From the NCBI GenBank assembly GCA_009692745.1, contig SHYO01000007.1, positions 1-46,788 on the forward strand: a DNA stretch of 46,788 nucleotides, given 5' to 3'. Positions 8,676 to 18,266 of this stretch are shown here, one piece after another; the stretch's first letter is position 1, and each line of letters begins with the position of its first letter. Source of the DNA: Chloroflexota bacterium (GTDB taxonomy: Bacteria; Chloroflexota; Anaerolineae; Epilineales; SHYO01). The position numbers were made by a program, and so were the translations under genes. The notes beneath the pieces were generated by a model that saw only the letters and a list, made by a program, of their open reading frames with translations, was not told the origin of the DNA and searched no databases.

Positions 8676-9419
8676 CTAAGGCCTGCGACGGGTTGAACGC
8701 AGCACCAAATAAGCCAGGGCCCGGACCAGGCGCAGGTCTTTGTGATCCGGATTAGCACGCAGTAGTAGCTGGCGTAGCCGCTTATGTATTACCTCTGCAT
8801 TATCTTCGGTAACAAAATTTGCCGATTGCAAAGTGTTAAACCAAAGTTGGACTGCAGCCTCAACCTCGCCTATGGGAAAACGGGCTGGGACAGGGTGTGG
8901 GACAGCTCCTGCCGGAGTATCTGCCTGTGCCGGCTGCGCCATCCAAAGCTCATAGGATACCAAAGCCACTGCCTGGGCCAAGTTTAAGGAAGAATAGAGT
9001 GAATTAGTGGGAATAGTCAACAACCGGTGACAGTAGCTCAGGGCTTCATCCGGCAATCCGAAATCTTCACGGCCAAAGAGGAGGACCACCCGGCCCGCTT
9101 TGGTCTCTGCCAGCAGTGCAGGAACCAAATCCCGCGGAGTTTGGGGAGGGAGATATCCCCGGCGTGCACGGGCTGTTGTGCCAATCACCAGAGAGGTATC
9201 GGCGATAGCAGATAGCAGGGTTTCATAGTGGCGGATACCAGCTACTAATGCAGCGCTGCGATGGGCAAAATGCTCCAATAGCGTAGAGTCATGTGGTACC
9301 GGGCGTACCAGCCGGAGGTGCGACAAACCGAAATTCATCATCACCCGCAGGACACCTCCAATATTGGCGATGTCCTGCGGCTCGTACAGAATGATGCAGA
9401 TATTGTCGAAGGTATGCAT
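8676..9419 (-). CDS. TrmH/SpoU-family RNA 2'-O-methyltransferase, TrmJ-like
   Basis: A SAM-dependent SPOUT-fold methyltransferase, most like TrmJ, which methylates the ribose at position 32 of tRNA. The 247 residues carry motif 1 near the N terminus (PQDIANIGGVLRVMMNFGL), motif 2 in VVLLFGREDFGLPDE and motif 3 in SLYSSLNLAQAVALVSYELW. A C-terminal helical extension follows, as in TrmJ. The start has no clear ribosome-binding site. It is separated from the upstream reverse gene by a nested inverted repeat. Another SPOUT methyltransferase target cannot be excluded. Confidence 0.87.
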   Translation of the reverse strand: MHTFDNICIILYEPQDIANIGGVLRVMMNFGLSHLRLVRPVPHDSTLLEHFAHRSAALVAGIRHYETLLSAIADTSLVIGTTARARRGYLPPQTPRDLVPALLAETKAGRVVLLFGREDFGLPDEALSYCHRLLTIPTNSLYSSLNLAQAVALVSYELWMAQPAQADTPAGAVPHPVPARFPIGEVEAAVQLWFNTLQSANFVTEDNAEVIHKRLRQLLLRANPDHKDLRLVRALAYLVLRSTRRRP

Positions 9420-9427
9420 GAGTTAAA

Positions 9428-9503
9428 AAGTTAGAAGGTTGAAAAGTTTGGTCCATCCCAGGGCAGGAAGTTCGCAGATTGGAACGCGCGAACTTTCTAA
9501 CTT
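9428..9503. repeat. Nested inverted repeat between two reverse-strand genes
   Basis: AAGTTAGAA (9428-9436) pairs with TTCTAACTT (9495-9503). Inside them AAGTTCGC (9468-9475) pairs with GCGAACTT (9488-9495). On the reverse strand the outer stem ends in CTTTTTAAC, so it may act as an intrinsic terminator after the TPP enzyme gene. The layered AAGTT units also look like a small dispersed repeat. Confidence 0.4.
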
Positions 9504-9522
9504 GCCAACCTGGAAACAGCTA

Positions 9523-11163
9523 TTAGAAATATTTACCCTGGCTGACATCGGGAGGGAGCTGGGCGATCATGACATTGACACAGGCCGGCAGACCGGCGCG
9601 GGTCATAGCTGCTAAAGCTGGAGCAATCTGGTCAGGTTGATCCACACAGGCGCCCCACCCACCTAGAGCCTCCACCACTTTGTCATAGCGGGTAGGCGCC
9701 AGGCTGGTAGCCACTGCTCGATCTTTCCCATAAAGGGCTATTTGAGGGCGCCGCATCTGACCCCAGGCGGCGTCGTTCCCCACTACCGACATAATAGGCA
9801 GCTTGAAGCGCACGGCAGTATCGAATTCAAAGCCATTCAAGCCAAAAGCGCCATCGCCAAAAATGACGAGGATTTTGCGCTCGGGAAAGGCCAGTTGAGC
9901 CGCCAGGGCAAAGGGCATGCCTACGCCTAAACACCCCAAAGGGCCAGGATCCATCCACGCGCCGGGCTGGTGTACAGGGATAACTTTGGCAGCCGTGGAC
10001 ACTATATCCCCGCCGTCACCGATAACGATGGTATCCCGGTCAATCAGAGCGGCAATCTCATAGCACAACCGGACAGGGTCGATAGGTATATCCTGGCTGG
10101 TGGCACGGGCCAGGAGTTTAGCCATCCGGTTCTCTTCCTCAACGCGCAGGCTATCGCGCCAGGCGGAAAAGCGCAAGTGGGGCTGCTCGGCCGCGAGGGC
10201 CTGGTCGAGCTGCTCGAGAATCACGGCAATATCACCAACCAATCCCAGATCGACGCTGCGATTTAAGCCGATGATGGTGGGATCGGGATCTATCTGGATC
10301 ACTCGAGCTGTAGCGGGCAGGTCAGCACCAAAATTCAGCCGGAAATCGAACTCCCCCCCGGCCAGGATGAGCAGATCAGTACGGTCGAATGCCGTGCGGC
10401 GCGCCTGGCTAAAGAATTGGGGCGAATCGGGCGGCATAGCGCCCCGCCCCATACCGTTGGTGAATACCGGCAGGTGTAAACGCTCTGCCAGGCGCTGCAG
10501 CGGTGTATAAGCATTACACCATTTGACCTGACCACCGGCCATCAGGATAGGGCGCGCGGCGCCTGCCAGCAAAGTCATGGCCTGGCGGGTGGCAGCAGAA
10601 GAGGTACCACAGGGAGGACGGCGCAGATCAAAGGGTGGGATGATAGCTTCGCTTTCACCGGCGTAATTCATCAAGATATCCAGCGGGATCTCTAGAAAAG
10701 CTGGACCATAGCGGCCGGCGAACATATAGCGCATGGCGGTTTCGATAGTCTCGGCCAGACGCTCCGTCTGAAGCCCGGCGCCGGACCATTTCGTGATAGG
10801 ACGCATGAGGCTAACATGATCCATCTCTTGCAAAGAGCCGCGCCCTACCTGGGCAAAGGGACCCTGACCGCCTATGACCAAAACAGGGGAATTCGCACGA
10901 AAAGCATTCGCCACACCAGTGACGCCGTCGGTAACCCCGGGACCGGCGGTCAGCACCGCAACTCCCGGCTTTCCCGTTAAACGGGCCCAGGCATCTGCCG
11001 CATGGACGGCAGCCTGCTCATGGCGCACATCGATGATGCGGATACCTTCGTCAAGGCAGCCATCGTAGATGGGCATGATGTGGCCACCGGAAAGGGTAAA
11101 GATCACCTCTACTCCAGCACGCTTCAAAGCTTTCGCCACGATCTGCCCACCGTGGATGGACAT
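9523..11163 (-). CDS. Thiamine-diphosphate enzyme of the acetolactate synthase-like family
   Basis: A 546-residue ThDP-dependent enzyme with the usual three-domain order. The N-terminal Pyr domain has the catalytic Glu E49 in [18 protein letters not shown], a central domain follows, and the C-terminal PP domain has GDG (436-438) and an Asn about 26 residues on for Mg-ThDP binding. Overall it resembles IlvB/ILVBL and oxalyl-CoA or 2-hydroxyacyl-CoA lyase relatives. There is no small regulatory subunit or other branched-chain gene nearby, so true acetolactate synthase is uncertain. The ATG directly follows a GAGGTTGGG ribosome-binding site. Confidence 0.85.
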   Translation of the reverse strand: MSIHGGQIVAKALKRAGVEVIFTLSGGHIMPIYDGCLDEGIRIIDVRHEQAAVHAADAWARLTGKPGVAVLTAGPGVTDGVTGVANAFRANSPVLVIGGQGPFAQVGRGSLQEMDHVSLMRPITKWSGAGLQTERLAETIETAMRYMFAGRYGPAFLEIPLDILMNYAGESEAIIPPFDLRRPPCGTSSAATRQAMTLLAGAARPILMAGGQVKWCNAYTPLQRLAERLHLPVFTNGMGRGAMPPDSPQFFSQARRTAFDRTDLLILAGGEFDFRLNFGADLPATARVIQIDPDPTIIGLNRSVDLGLVGDIAVILEQLDQALAAEQPHLRFSAWRDSLRVEEENRMAKLLARATSQDIPIDPVRLCYEIAALIDRDTIVIGDGGDIVSTAAKVIPVHQPGAWMDPGPLGCLGVGMPFALAAQLAFPERKILVIFGDGAFGLNGFEFDTAVRFKLPIMSVVGNDAAWGQMRRPQIALYGKDRAVATSLAPTRYDKVVEALGGWGACVDQPDQIAPALAAMTRAGLPACVNVMIAQLPPDVSQGKYF

Positions 11164-11243
11164 CCCAACCTCTATTTCTGGCTAGTTCAAAATCCGTACA
11201 GAATTTCATTATAGGCGAGATATGGATAAGTAGCAACGTAGAC

Positions 11244-12308
11244 TTACATGGTCGAATCTGATGCGGGTGGCATCGGCGGCGGCAGAAGCAAGTAACTGAG
11301 AAAAAACCCCACCACCCCGGCGATGAAGACCGAGCCCAGCCATAGATGGATCGACCAGGTGATGCCACGAGTCAAAAATTGCAGGGCTACGAAGTAGAAA
11401 AGATAGAATACAACAGGCACCAGGAAAGCAAAGATGTGCAAGGCAAGGGGCCGGTCTAGCGATGGATATAAGCTTCTATTGAGAATATCCGCCGCCAATC
11501 CGGCCAAAGCAGCCACCAGAATCATGTTGAAGTGATCATGTTGGGTGCTCATAAGAGCGGCATTCAGTGTAAATACCAGGGTGAGACTGCCCGCAGGTAA
11601 ACGCCACTGGCGGATTGCCAGCAGCACAAAACCCATGAGTAGAGCTGTTTGCAGCAAAATGTTATCAATACCGAGGGCCTGGCCGTAAAATGGTGTGGAC
11701 GTCCGGGTTGCGGGCCACAGATCGACGAAAGGATGGGCAAACTGGGTCATAAATGTCAGCAAAGACCAGGTAAAGGTTAAGGAAAGCAGGATAGGCAGCC
11801 AGGAAATCCAGGTCCGTCCGGCCAGAGGAGAAGGTCGCCGCCAGGCAGCCCGTAAAGGGCCGGTCAGGATCAGAAAGCCACTCGAAGCCAGGATGAGATG
11901 TGTCGGACTCAGCGCAGCTTCCACATTGGCCTCAATACCGAATAGAGTGTGCCAGATCATATCGCTAATGCCACCCAAGGCGAAGATCACCGTGCCTAAT
12001 AACGATATCTCATAACCGGCGGGTAAAGCCTGCCACCACCGGTGACCGCGCGAGCGATTTCTGAATAGTGGCAGCGCCAGGACGCATATGGTCACAAAGA
12101 AGCCTGAATAAAACACCGCGTGCCAGGGGGTAAAAAAAGTCTCTAACGTAGGGATATGATTGTGCGCCCATCCATCCAGGTAAAGTCCCCCCAAAAACCA
12201 GGTATTGGCAAAAATCATGAGCCCATCAAACTTCAAGCCACTTACAGGTTGAGAGTGTTCCACCGCTCGTGATGTGGCTAATTTTACCGAATCTGCCATG
12301 TCGGCCAT
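11244..12308 (-). CDS. Polytopic membrane protein with repeated His motifs, function unknown
   Basis: I do not recognise a named family. The 354-residue protein is almost entirely hydrophobic helices, probably 9-10. Two similar motif blocks are visible. The first has DGWAHNH followed about 20 residues later by FTPWHAVFY; the second has DMIWHTLFGIEAN followed by SPTHLILAS. The protein at 44007-45212 has the same pattern, so the two appear related. Paired His and acidic residues at the membrane face suggest metal or cofactor binding, which is inference. The start was set at the ATG preceded by GAGGAGGTG, ten codons inside the longest frame. It is divergent from nusA. Confidence 0.75.
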   Translation of the reverse strand: MADMADSVKLATSRAVEHSQPVSGLKFDGLMIFANTWFLGGLYLDGWAHNHIPTLETFFTPWHAVFYSGFFVTICVLALPLFRNRSRGHRWWQALPAGYEISLLGTVIFALGGISDMIWHTLFGIEANVEAALSPTHLILASSGFLILTGPLRAAWRRPSPLAGRTWISWLPILLSLTFTWSLLTFMTQFAHPFVDLWPATRTSTPFYGQALGIDNILLQTALLMGFVLLAIRQWRLPAGSLTLVFTLNAALMSTQHDHFNMILVAALAGLAADILNRSLYPSLDRPLALHIFAFLVPVVFYLFYFVALQFLTRGITWSIHLWLGSVFIAGVVGFFLSYLLLPPPMPPASDSTM

Positions 12309-12384
12309 AAAGGCACCTCCTCTACACCAAAGTAACAAGTTAAATAAAAGAGAATTTAATAGATGTTTTAGGCCAAAAAACCAC

Positions 12385-12413
12385 TTGCATTCCGATGGGT
12401 TTCATGGTATACT
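12385..12413 (+). promoter_or_regulatory. Sigma-70-type promoter of the nusA cluster
   Basis: TTGCAT at 12385-12390 and TATACT at 12408-12413 with a 17-bp spacer. Transcription would start near 12420, giving a leader of about 100 nt before nusA. Confidence 0.72.
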
Positions 12414-12439
12414 GTAAGCATATTCAATGAGGCAGAGTG

Positions 12440-12465
12440 AAAAGTGGGCAGTTTATCCCACTTTT
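12440..12465 (+). terminator. Terminator-like hairpin in the nusA leader (candidate attenuator)
   Basis: AAAAGTGGG (12440-12448) and CCCACTTTT (12457-12465) form a perfect 9-bp stem with an 8-nt loop, followed by CTTATTG. It lies between the nusA promoter and the nusA start, so any termination here would control the nusA cluster. The tail is only partly U-rich. Confidence 0.5.
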
Positions 12466-12523
12466 CTTATTGTACAACGATTTCTAGTTTGCACCAAAAA
12501 AGGGGGGGAGCCCAGGTCCCTTT

Positions 12524-14086
12524 ATGAAGAACGAATTTATTCTGGCCATCAATTCATTATGTACAGAGCGTGGCCTGTCGCGAGACGTGGTTCTTGAGGC
12601 TATCGAAGCGGCGCTGATTTCGGCCTATCGCAAGTCGCCGCATGGGACGTTGCTAAACGTGACGGCCCAAATGGATCCCAATACAGGTAAGGCTATCCTT
12701 CTGGCAGAGAAAGAAGTGGTGGAGAAGGTCGATGATGACCAGTTGCAAATTACTTTGGATAAATCCAGAGTAATTAATCCCCAGGCAAATATCGGTGATA
12801 CAGTAGTAGTAGAAGTCACCCCGGGGGATTTCGGCCGGATTGCTGCCCAAACCGCCAAGCAAGTCATCATGCAACGCATCCGCGAGGCAGAGCGCGATCA
12901 GCTTTATGAGAACTTTGCCGAACGGCAAGGGGACATCATTAACGGAACAGTCCAGAATGTGTCTCCACAAGGTGTTTCCCTGAGCCTGGGAAAAACGGAA
13001 GCCCTTTTGCCGCGCAGCGAACAGATCCCCACGGAACGATATGGCTATAACCAGCGGGTCCGCGCGCTCGTGATGGAGGTTAACCGGACAGCCCGGGGGC
13101 CTCAGATTGTGGTTTCCCGCACGCACCGGGATTTGTTAAAACGCCTGCTGGAACTGGAAGTACCGGAAATCTACAACGGCACAGTGGAGATTATGGCCAT
13201 TGCCCGGGAAGCCGGATCGCGCTCCAAAGTGGCCGTCCGGGCCCGCCAGGAGGGAATCGACCCGGTAGGTTCCTGCGTAGGTATGCGAGGCGTTAGAATT
13301 CAGAGCATCGTTAATGAGCTCAGCGGTGAAAAAATTGACGTGGTCGAATGGAGTGTCGATACACCGCGCTTCATCGCCAACGCCCTAAGCCCGGCCACCG
13401 TGGTTAGAGTTGACCTGCATGATGCCAGCGAAGGGAAAACTGCGTCTGTGATTGTACCAGACCGGCAACTGTCCCTGGCTATTGGCAAAGAAGGACAGAA
13501 CGCCCGCCTGGCGGCCAAATTGACCGGGTGGCGCATCGATATCAAAAGCGAAAGTGAGGCTATTGCCGAGGCCGAGCGGCGCATGGCGGAGATGGCTGCC
13601 CGGGTTGAGCGGGACGCTGAAGTTGCGCGGGCGCGGGCCTTATTGGCGCAAGCCGAAGCTGCCAGCAAGAGCGAGTCTGTGGCGGCGGAAGCTGCCGTGG
13701 TAGAGGTGGCGCAACCTGAGCCGGCGACCGCGGTGGTGGTAGAGCCGGAACCCATCACGGCATCACAGACAGCACCTGAGGCAATGGTTGTTGCTGAAAT
13801 AGCAAAACAACCGGAACCTGAACCGGCTCCAGCCCCGGTACCAATTTACGACCGGCCTAAGCTCCTCCGTCCGTTGACGCCTTTGAAAGATTTAGCGCTG
13901 ACTCCAGAAGAAGAGCTGGGCAAAGGGAAGAAAAAAGGCAAGAAAGGGCGAGATGTCCGCGATGAAAGTGCGGCTCCTAAGAAACGCAAAGGGGGCAGCC
14001 GGCACCGCGAAGATTGGGATGGTGATGTATACGTAGGGCGCCTGGCGGATATCGGCGAACCTGATTTGACTGAAGATGAAAAGTGA
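12524..14086 (+). CDS. nusA: Transcription termination/antitermination factor NusA
   Basis: RNA-polymerase-binding elongation factor controlling pausing, termination and antitermination. In 520 residues: the N-terminal polymerase-binding domain (about 1-125), an S1 domain (about 135-200, [17 protein letters not shown]), and two KH domains (about 210-345, with [11 protein letters not shown] and [17 protein letters not shown]). A long low-complexity C-terminal extension, about 350-520, is rich in Ala, Glu and Pro, then Lys ([12 protein letters not shown]). The acidic repeats of E. coli NusA are absent. The ATG has a GGGGGGGAG run about 10 nt upstream. It heads the cluster down to ribF-rtcB, and a hairpin in its leader suggests autoregulation. 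Confidence 0.96.
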   Translation: MKNEFILAINSLCTERGLSRDVVLEAIEAALISAYRKSPHGTLLNVTAQMDPNTGKAILLAEKEVVEKVDDDQLQITLDKSRVINPQANIGDTVVVEVTPGDFGRIAAQTAKQVIMQRIREAERDQLYENFAERQGDIINGTVQNVSPQGVSLSLGKTEALLPRSEQIPTERYGYNQRVRALVMEVNRTARGPQIVVSRTHRDLLKRLLELEVPEIYNGTVEIMAIAREAGSRSKVAVRARQEGIDPVGSCVGMRGVRIQSIVNELSGEKIDVVEWSVDTPRFIANALSPATVVRVDLHDASEGKTASVIVPDRQLSLAIGKEGQNARLAAKLTGWRIDIKSESEAIAEAERRMAEMAARVERDAEVARARALLAQAEAASKSESVAAEAAVVEVAQPEPATAVVVEPEPITASQTAPEAMVVAEIAKQPEPEPAPAPVPIYDRPKLLRPLTPLKDLALTPEEELGKGKKKGKKGRDVRDESAAPKKRKGGSRHREDWDGDVYVGRLADIGEPDLTEDEK

Positions 14087-14426
14087 GCAAAAAATGGCAA
14101 CCAGGCGAAAGCATATCCCGCAACGGTCATGCATCGCCTGTCGCCGGGTCCGAGATAAACGCGATTTAGTGCGGGTGGTGCGAACGCCTGAAGGAAGCGT
14201 TGAAATTGACGAGAGAGGGAAAAGGAATGGCAGGGGCGCTTACTTGTGCCGATCAAGCGCTTGTTGGGCGTTAGCTTTGAATCGCAAGGCATTGGAGCAC
14301 GCGCTACAAGTGGAGATCATACCAGCGCAAAGGGAGATGTTGCAGGAATATGCGAGCAGCTTGCCAGATCTTCAGAGCCCAGCTTCTTTTGCAAATGCAT
14401 CTTTAACGGAAAGTGAAGATGCTTAA
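14076..14426 (+). CDS. ylxR: YlxR-family RNA-binding protein
   Basis: A small basic protein of the YlxR (DUF448) family, typically encoded between nusA and infB and thought to bind RNA or nucleoid components. The conserved N-terminal block is visible as PQRSCIACRRVRDKRDLVRVV, followed by GRGAYLCRSSACW, which supplies paired cysteines. The first ATG overlaps the nusA end by 11 nt. A second ATG at 14094 (MATRRKHIPQ) fits the family's usual N terminus and is an equally possible start. The C-terminal 25 residues look unstructured. Confidence 0.9.
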   Translation: MKSEQKMATRRKHIPQRSCIACRRVRDKRDLVRVVRTPEGSVEIDERGKRNGRGAYLCRSSACWALALNRKALEHALQVEIIPAQREMLQEYASSLPDLQSPASFANASLTESEDA

Positions 14427-14717
14427 GTGACAATGATGCAGCGTATTCTACTGGCAACGGAAAGTAACGGGAGAGTCGCATGATATCAGTCTAAGCTGTC
14501 TAGTCTAAGCTTCGACGTTTCCCCTGCTTTCTCCGGTTAAATCCATCCTGTCACCCTCGACGTATCCCTGTTTTTGCCTTTCCGGCAGCCGCATTCCTTA
14601 TTTTTGCATTCCTTCATTATTCATTTTGGCTTTTGACTGGTCTGATGAGCTATTGTTGTAGAGCATTTAATTTTAGAAATCATATATTTTCACTATTTAA
14701 CTTTTAGGATGGGAGTG
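14427..14717 (+). other. T-rich intergenic stretch between ylxR and infB
   Basis: No convincing gene is seen. The region is pyrimidine-rich on the forward strand and becomes AT-rich towards infB. It holds a 10-bp direct repeat, AGTCTAAGCT, at 14488-14497 and 14502-14511. No ylxQ (L7Ae-type) gene is present, although that gene often occupies this place in other bacteria. No promoter could be assigned with confidence. Confidence 0.5.
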
Positions 14718-14766
14718 CCTGGTGTTTGCCTGTAACAACCTAGAGACCAGGGGTGTTACCAAACAC
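14718..14766 (+). promoter_or_regulatory. infB leader with two mutually exclusive RNA pairings
   Basis: Fold A pairs GTGTTTG (14722-14728) with CAAACAC (14760-14766) and GTAACA (14732-14737) with TGTTAC (14754-14759). Fold B pairs CCTGGT (14718-14723) with ACCAGG (14746-14751), which shares bases with fold A. The element ends about 30 nt before the infB start. Confidence 0.45.
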
Positions 14767-14798
14767 AAGTATAACCCAAAATTGGGAAAGGGGCAGAT

Positions 14799-16661
14799 AT
14801 GGCAAAAGAAACAGTTAAAACACTTACGAAAGAACCGACGAAAGCAGGAGCCTCCCCGACAATTGCCGGCACAAGAAGCAAAGTGATTGAAGTACCGGAA
14901 GTTGTAACCGTTCGCGATCTGGCAACTCTGGCGGAAATTAGCCCGATTGACCTGATAAAACAATTAATGGCAAACGGGATTATGGCCAATATCAACCAGC
15001 CATTGGACTTCGATACGGCAGCGATTGTATTAAGTGACCTGGGATTTGAGCCCCGGCTACCACGCTCGGCCGACGAAGAGATACCAGAGGAGCCGGCGGC
15101 GCCGGCCGAACCCGCTACAGCAACCGCACGTTTTATCGCGGCTGAAACTGAAGGCAATTTGAAGCCGCGCCCCCCTGTGGTTACAGTGTTGGGACATGTT
15201 GACCACGGGAAGACATCCCTGTTGGATGCCTTCCGCCAAACCCATGTGGCCAGTGGAGAAGCAGGCGGGATCACTCAACACATTGGTGCTTACCAGATTG
15301 AGAAGGAAGGAAAGAAGATTACCTTTATCGACACACCGGGCCACGCTGCATTTACGGCGATGCGCGCCCGAGGCGCGCAGGTTACCGATATAGCCATTCT
15401 GGTAGTTGCCGCAGATGACGGCGTCATGCCGCAAACCATTGAGGCGCTGGATCACGCCCGCGCTGCGCATGTGCCAATTATCGTCGCCTTGAACAAGATA
15501 GATAAAGCGAACGCCCAGCCGGATCGGGTTAAGCAACAGTTGGCAGACCGCGGCTTGTTGATTGAGGAATGGGGCGGCGATACGATGCTCGTTGCTGTTT
15601 CTGCCAGAACCCACGCGGGCATAGAAGATTTGTTGTCCGGCATTCTGCTAGTAGCCGAAGATGCCAATTTGCGTGCCAACCCGGATCGCTTCGCAACCGG
15701 CACCGTGATAGAGTCGCGTATGGACAAAAGCCGAGGGGCACTGGCAACGCTGCTAATACAAAATGGCACATTATCCTTAGGTGACACTTTGGTCATCGGG
15801 CCGATTATTGGCCGGATCAGGGCGATGGAAGACCAGCAGGGCAAACGGTTGAAAAGCGCCTTGCCTTCGACACCGGTGGTGGTATTGGGCCTGCCCCAGG
15901 TGCCCCAGGCTGGAGATGTTTTCCAGGTCTACACTGATGAGCGTTCGGCGCGCCAGGTGGCGGCAGGACGGGCTGCAGAACAGCGGCAGACGGTATCGAC
16001 TGTGATCCGGCCGCAAAATTTGGAGGAGATGTTCGCGGCTTTAGAAGGTACGGATCTTAAAGAATTCAATATTGTTCTGAAAGCAGATGTGCAGGGCTCG
16101 CTACAACCAATTCAAACATCTCTGGAACGGTTGGGAGATGAGAAGCACCGGATTAAGATTCTGCGCCAGGCAATTGGGAATATCTCCGAGAACGATGTGA
16201 ACCTGGCGGTGGCATCCGATGCTATGGTAGTAGGTTTCAATGTGGAAGCAGATAGCATAGCCAGAGAATTAGCAGAGACACGCCATGTGGCAATCCGCCG
16301 CTATTCCATTATCTATGAGCTTTTGGAGGAGATGGCGGAAATCGTTAAGGGTGAGGTCAAGCCGGAATTTGCTGAGGTACAAACCGGTAAGGGCGAAATC
16401 CGAGCTGTGTTTGAAATTGCCAAGCGGGGCAAGATTGCAGGCGTCTTTGTTACGGAGGGCACCGTTTATCGCAATGGATCAGCCATTGTCAAACGAGGCG
16501 GCCGGAAAATCGGCGAGGGGCGCTTGAGTTCCCTCAAGCGTTTCCAGGATGATGCACGCGAAGTGGCGACCGGCTACGAGTGCGGCCTGATGATCGATGG
16601 TGCAAACGATATGGTCCAGGGTGATACGCTGGAATTCTATCGCAAAGAGCGCATAAAATAA
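14799..16661 (+). CDS. infB: Translation initiation factor IF-2
   Basis: GTPase that brings initiator tRNA to the 30S subunit and promotes subunit joining. At 620 residues it is a compact IF-2 lacking the long charged N-terminal region of E. coli. Features in order: the short IF2-N motif ([20 protein letters not shown]), then the G domain with [27 protein letters not shown] and NKIDK. Domains II and III and the C-terminal fMet-tRNA-binding domain follow ([21 protein letters not shown]). The ATG has GGGAAAGGGG upstream. It stands in the conserved nusA-infB-rbfA order. Confidence 0.97.
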   Translation: MAKETVKTLTKEPTKAGASPTIAGTRSKVIEVPEVVTVRDLATLAEISPIDLIKQLMANGIMANINQPLDFDTAAIVLSDLGFEPRLPRSADEEIPEEPAAPAEPATATARFIAAETEGNLKPRPPVVTVLGHVDHGKTSLLDAFRQTHVASGEAGGITQHIGAYQIEKEGKKITFIDTPGHAAFTAMRARGAQVTDIAILVVAADDGVMPQTIEALDHARAAHVPIIVALNKIDKANAQPDRVKQQLADRGLLIEEWGGDTMLVAVSARTHAGIEDLLSGILLVAEDANLRANPDRFATGTVIESRMDKSRGALATLLIQNGTLSLGDTLVIGPIIGRIRAMEDQQGKRLKSALPSTPVVVLGLPQVPQAGDVFQVYTDERSARQVAAGRAAEQRQTVSTVIRPQNLEEMFAALEGTDLKEFNIVLKADVQGSLQPIQTSLERLGDEKHRIKILRQAIGNISENDVNLAVASDAMVVGFNVEADSIARELAETRHVAIRRYSIIYELLEEMAEIVKGEVKPEFAEVQTGKGEIRAVFEIAKRGKIAGVFVTEGTVYRNGSAIVKRGGRKIGEGRLSSLKRFQDDAREVATGYECGLMIDGANDMVQGDTLEFYRKERIK

Positions 16662-16676
16662 GATCCAGCGCAGGGA

Positions 16677-16740
16677 GACAGTGAGTAGAAGCGGGGTGGT
16701 GTTTCAGATCCACTTGCACTGCTCACTGTCCTTTGTTTTC
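16677..16740 (+). terminator. Long inverted repeat with T-rich tail after infB
   Basis: GACAGTGAG (16677-16685) pairs with CTCACTGTC (16722-16730), and CTTTGTTTTC follows. The 36-nt loop contains a further GTGG/CCAC pairing. It may partly terminate infB transcripts or be an RNase III processing site before rbfA. Confidence 0.45.
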
Positions 16741-16799
16741 TGCGCCAATCCCAGGCGCGGCTCACTTCCTGAGTGTAAATTTTAGAGCTAATCTATGCC

Positions 16800-17207
16800 A
16801 TGAGCACACGCAGACAGAAACAGTTTAATGAATTGCTACTGCGGGAAATAAATCTAATCCTGCAATCTCAAGCGGCGGATCCGCGCCTGGCATTGGCGAC
16901 AGTCACACAGGTAAAGATCAGTCCAGATTTAAGGAACACCACGCTGTACGTAACCAATATGGATCCTGAACTGGATGAGAACGAGTTTCTCCGCGCCTTG
17001 AATTCGGCTGCCCCTTTCCTGCGCCGGGAATTGGCTAAAAGGGTCCAGATGCGACTGCTCCCTACACTGTATTTCCGCTACGACCATTCCTTCACCAGCG
17101 CCCAGCGTATCTTAGAAATATTGGAAAGTCTGCATGCCGAGGAAGATGCGAGGGCTGAAAAGCTGGAGGAGGACCCAGGAGCAGACCAAGAATCAGCCGA
17201 GGAGTAA
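16800..17207 (+). CDS. rbfA: Ribosome-binding factor A
   Basis: Assembly factor for 30S subunit maturation that binds near the 5' end of 16S rRNA. The 135 residues form the single KH-like RbfA domain. The N-terminal helix is RQKQFNELLLREINLIL, followed by the conserved VTQVKISPDLRNTTLYV strand and RYDHSFTSAQRILEILESL. The C terminus is an acidic tail rich in Glu. It follows infB in the standard order and is separated from the next gene by 8 nt. Confidence 0.95.
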   Translation: MSTRRQKQFNELLLREINLILQSQAADPRLALATVTQVKISPDLRNTTLYVTNMDPELDENEFLRALNSAAPFLRRELAKRVQMRLLPTLYFRYDHSFTSAQRILEILESLHAEEDARAEKLEEDPGADQESAEE

Positions 17208-17215
17208 AGAGAAGC

Positions 17216-18232
17216 ATGAATTCCGAGATAAAGCCTAAGCCATTAGCCGAAGCTGTTTTGCACGCCCTGGGTCGAAGCCAAAACCCTTTCTTAATCTGCC
17301 ACATTGACCCGGATGGAGATGCTTTAGGATCTCTGTTGGGCTTGGGCCTGGCCCTGCGCAAAATGGGGAAAAATCCAACTCTGGTAAGTCCCGATGGCGT
17401 GCCGGCGATTTACGACTTTCTTCCCGGCCAGGAGTTCCTGGCCAAAGTCCCCGCGGTATCCCGCGTCACACATGAAGACCTGATCGTAGTTTTGGACTCC
17501 AGCGATTTAAAGCGTATCAGTTCTTATTATGACGCAACCCTATTCGCCAGCCGGCCGGTAGCGAATATCGATCACCATGCCACTAATACCCTGTTCGGGA
17601 ATATCAATTATGTAGATACCAGCGCCGGGGCATGTGCCGAGATCGTATGTAACCTGCTGGATGGCATGCACGAGGAAATCAACCCAGAGATTGCCACCTG
17701 TCTCTTGACAGGCATCTTCACCGATACGCTGGGCTTTCGCACCACCAGCACTACACCTCAGATGTTACAATTGGCCGCCCGGCTGGTGCAACACGGCGCC
17801 CCATTGGCAGGCATCGCCGAAAAAATAGATCAGCGGCGGAGCCTGGTTGCGATCCGCTTGTGGACTAAGATCCTGGAAACTCTGCAGTTGGACGGGAAAA
17901 TCGCCTGGGCGCAGTGTGACCTGGCAATGCGCCGCAGCATCGGCGCTAGTGAGGATGAAAGCAGCGGGGTGTTGCGTACTCTGACCAGTGTGGCTGAAGC
18001 CAGCGTGTTTGCCCTGTTTACCGAACGGTCTCCAGGGCGCATCGACGTCAGCCTACGGTCGCGTCCCGGCTATAATGTCTCTAAGGTGGCTTTCAGGCTG
18101 GGCGGCGGCGGCCATCCCCAGGCTGCGGGATGTTCCTTAGAGGGAGAGATGGCAACGATTGTGCCTCGGGTCCTCTCTGAATTGCGGATTGTAGCAAATA
18201 ATACTCCCTCGCCCCAAGGTAATATGGCATAG
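17216..18232 (+). CDS. nrnA: DHH-family phosphoesterase, NrnA-like (nanoRNase/pAp phosphatase)
   Basis: A 338-residue DHH/DHHA1 protein of the NrnA type, which degrades short oligoribonucleotides and dephosphorylates 3'-phosphoadenosine 5'-phosphate. Metal-binding motifs are visible as HIDPDGDALGS near the N terminus, VVLDSSD, and the DHH box in NIDHHATN. The DHHA1 substrate domain ends with LGGGGHPQAAGC. In many bacteria this gene sits between rbfA and truB, as here. The ATG is preceded by AGAGAAGC, a modest ribosome-binding site. Confidence 0.92.
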   Translation: MNSEIKPKPLAEAVLHALGRSQNPFLICHIDPDGDALGSLLGLGLALRKMGKNPTLVSPDGVPAIYDFLPGQEFLAKVPAVSRVTHEDLIVVLDSSDLKRISSYYDATLFASRPVANIDHHATNTLFGNINYVDTSAGACAEIVCNLLDGMHEEINPEIATCLLTGIFTDTLGFRTTSTTPQMLQLAARLVQHGAPLAGIAEKIDQRRSLVAIRLWTKILETLQLDGKIAWAQCDLAMRRSIGASEDESSGVLRTLTSVAEASVFALFTERSPGRIDVSLRSRPGYNVSKVAFRLGGGGHPQAAGCSLEGEMATIVPRVLSELRIVANNTPSPQGNMA

Positions 18233-18266
18233 GGCGCTAAAGATTCACGAGGTGAGGAGGATCAAG

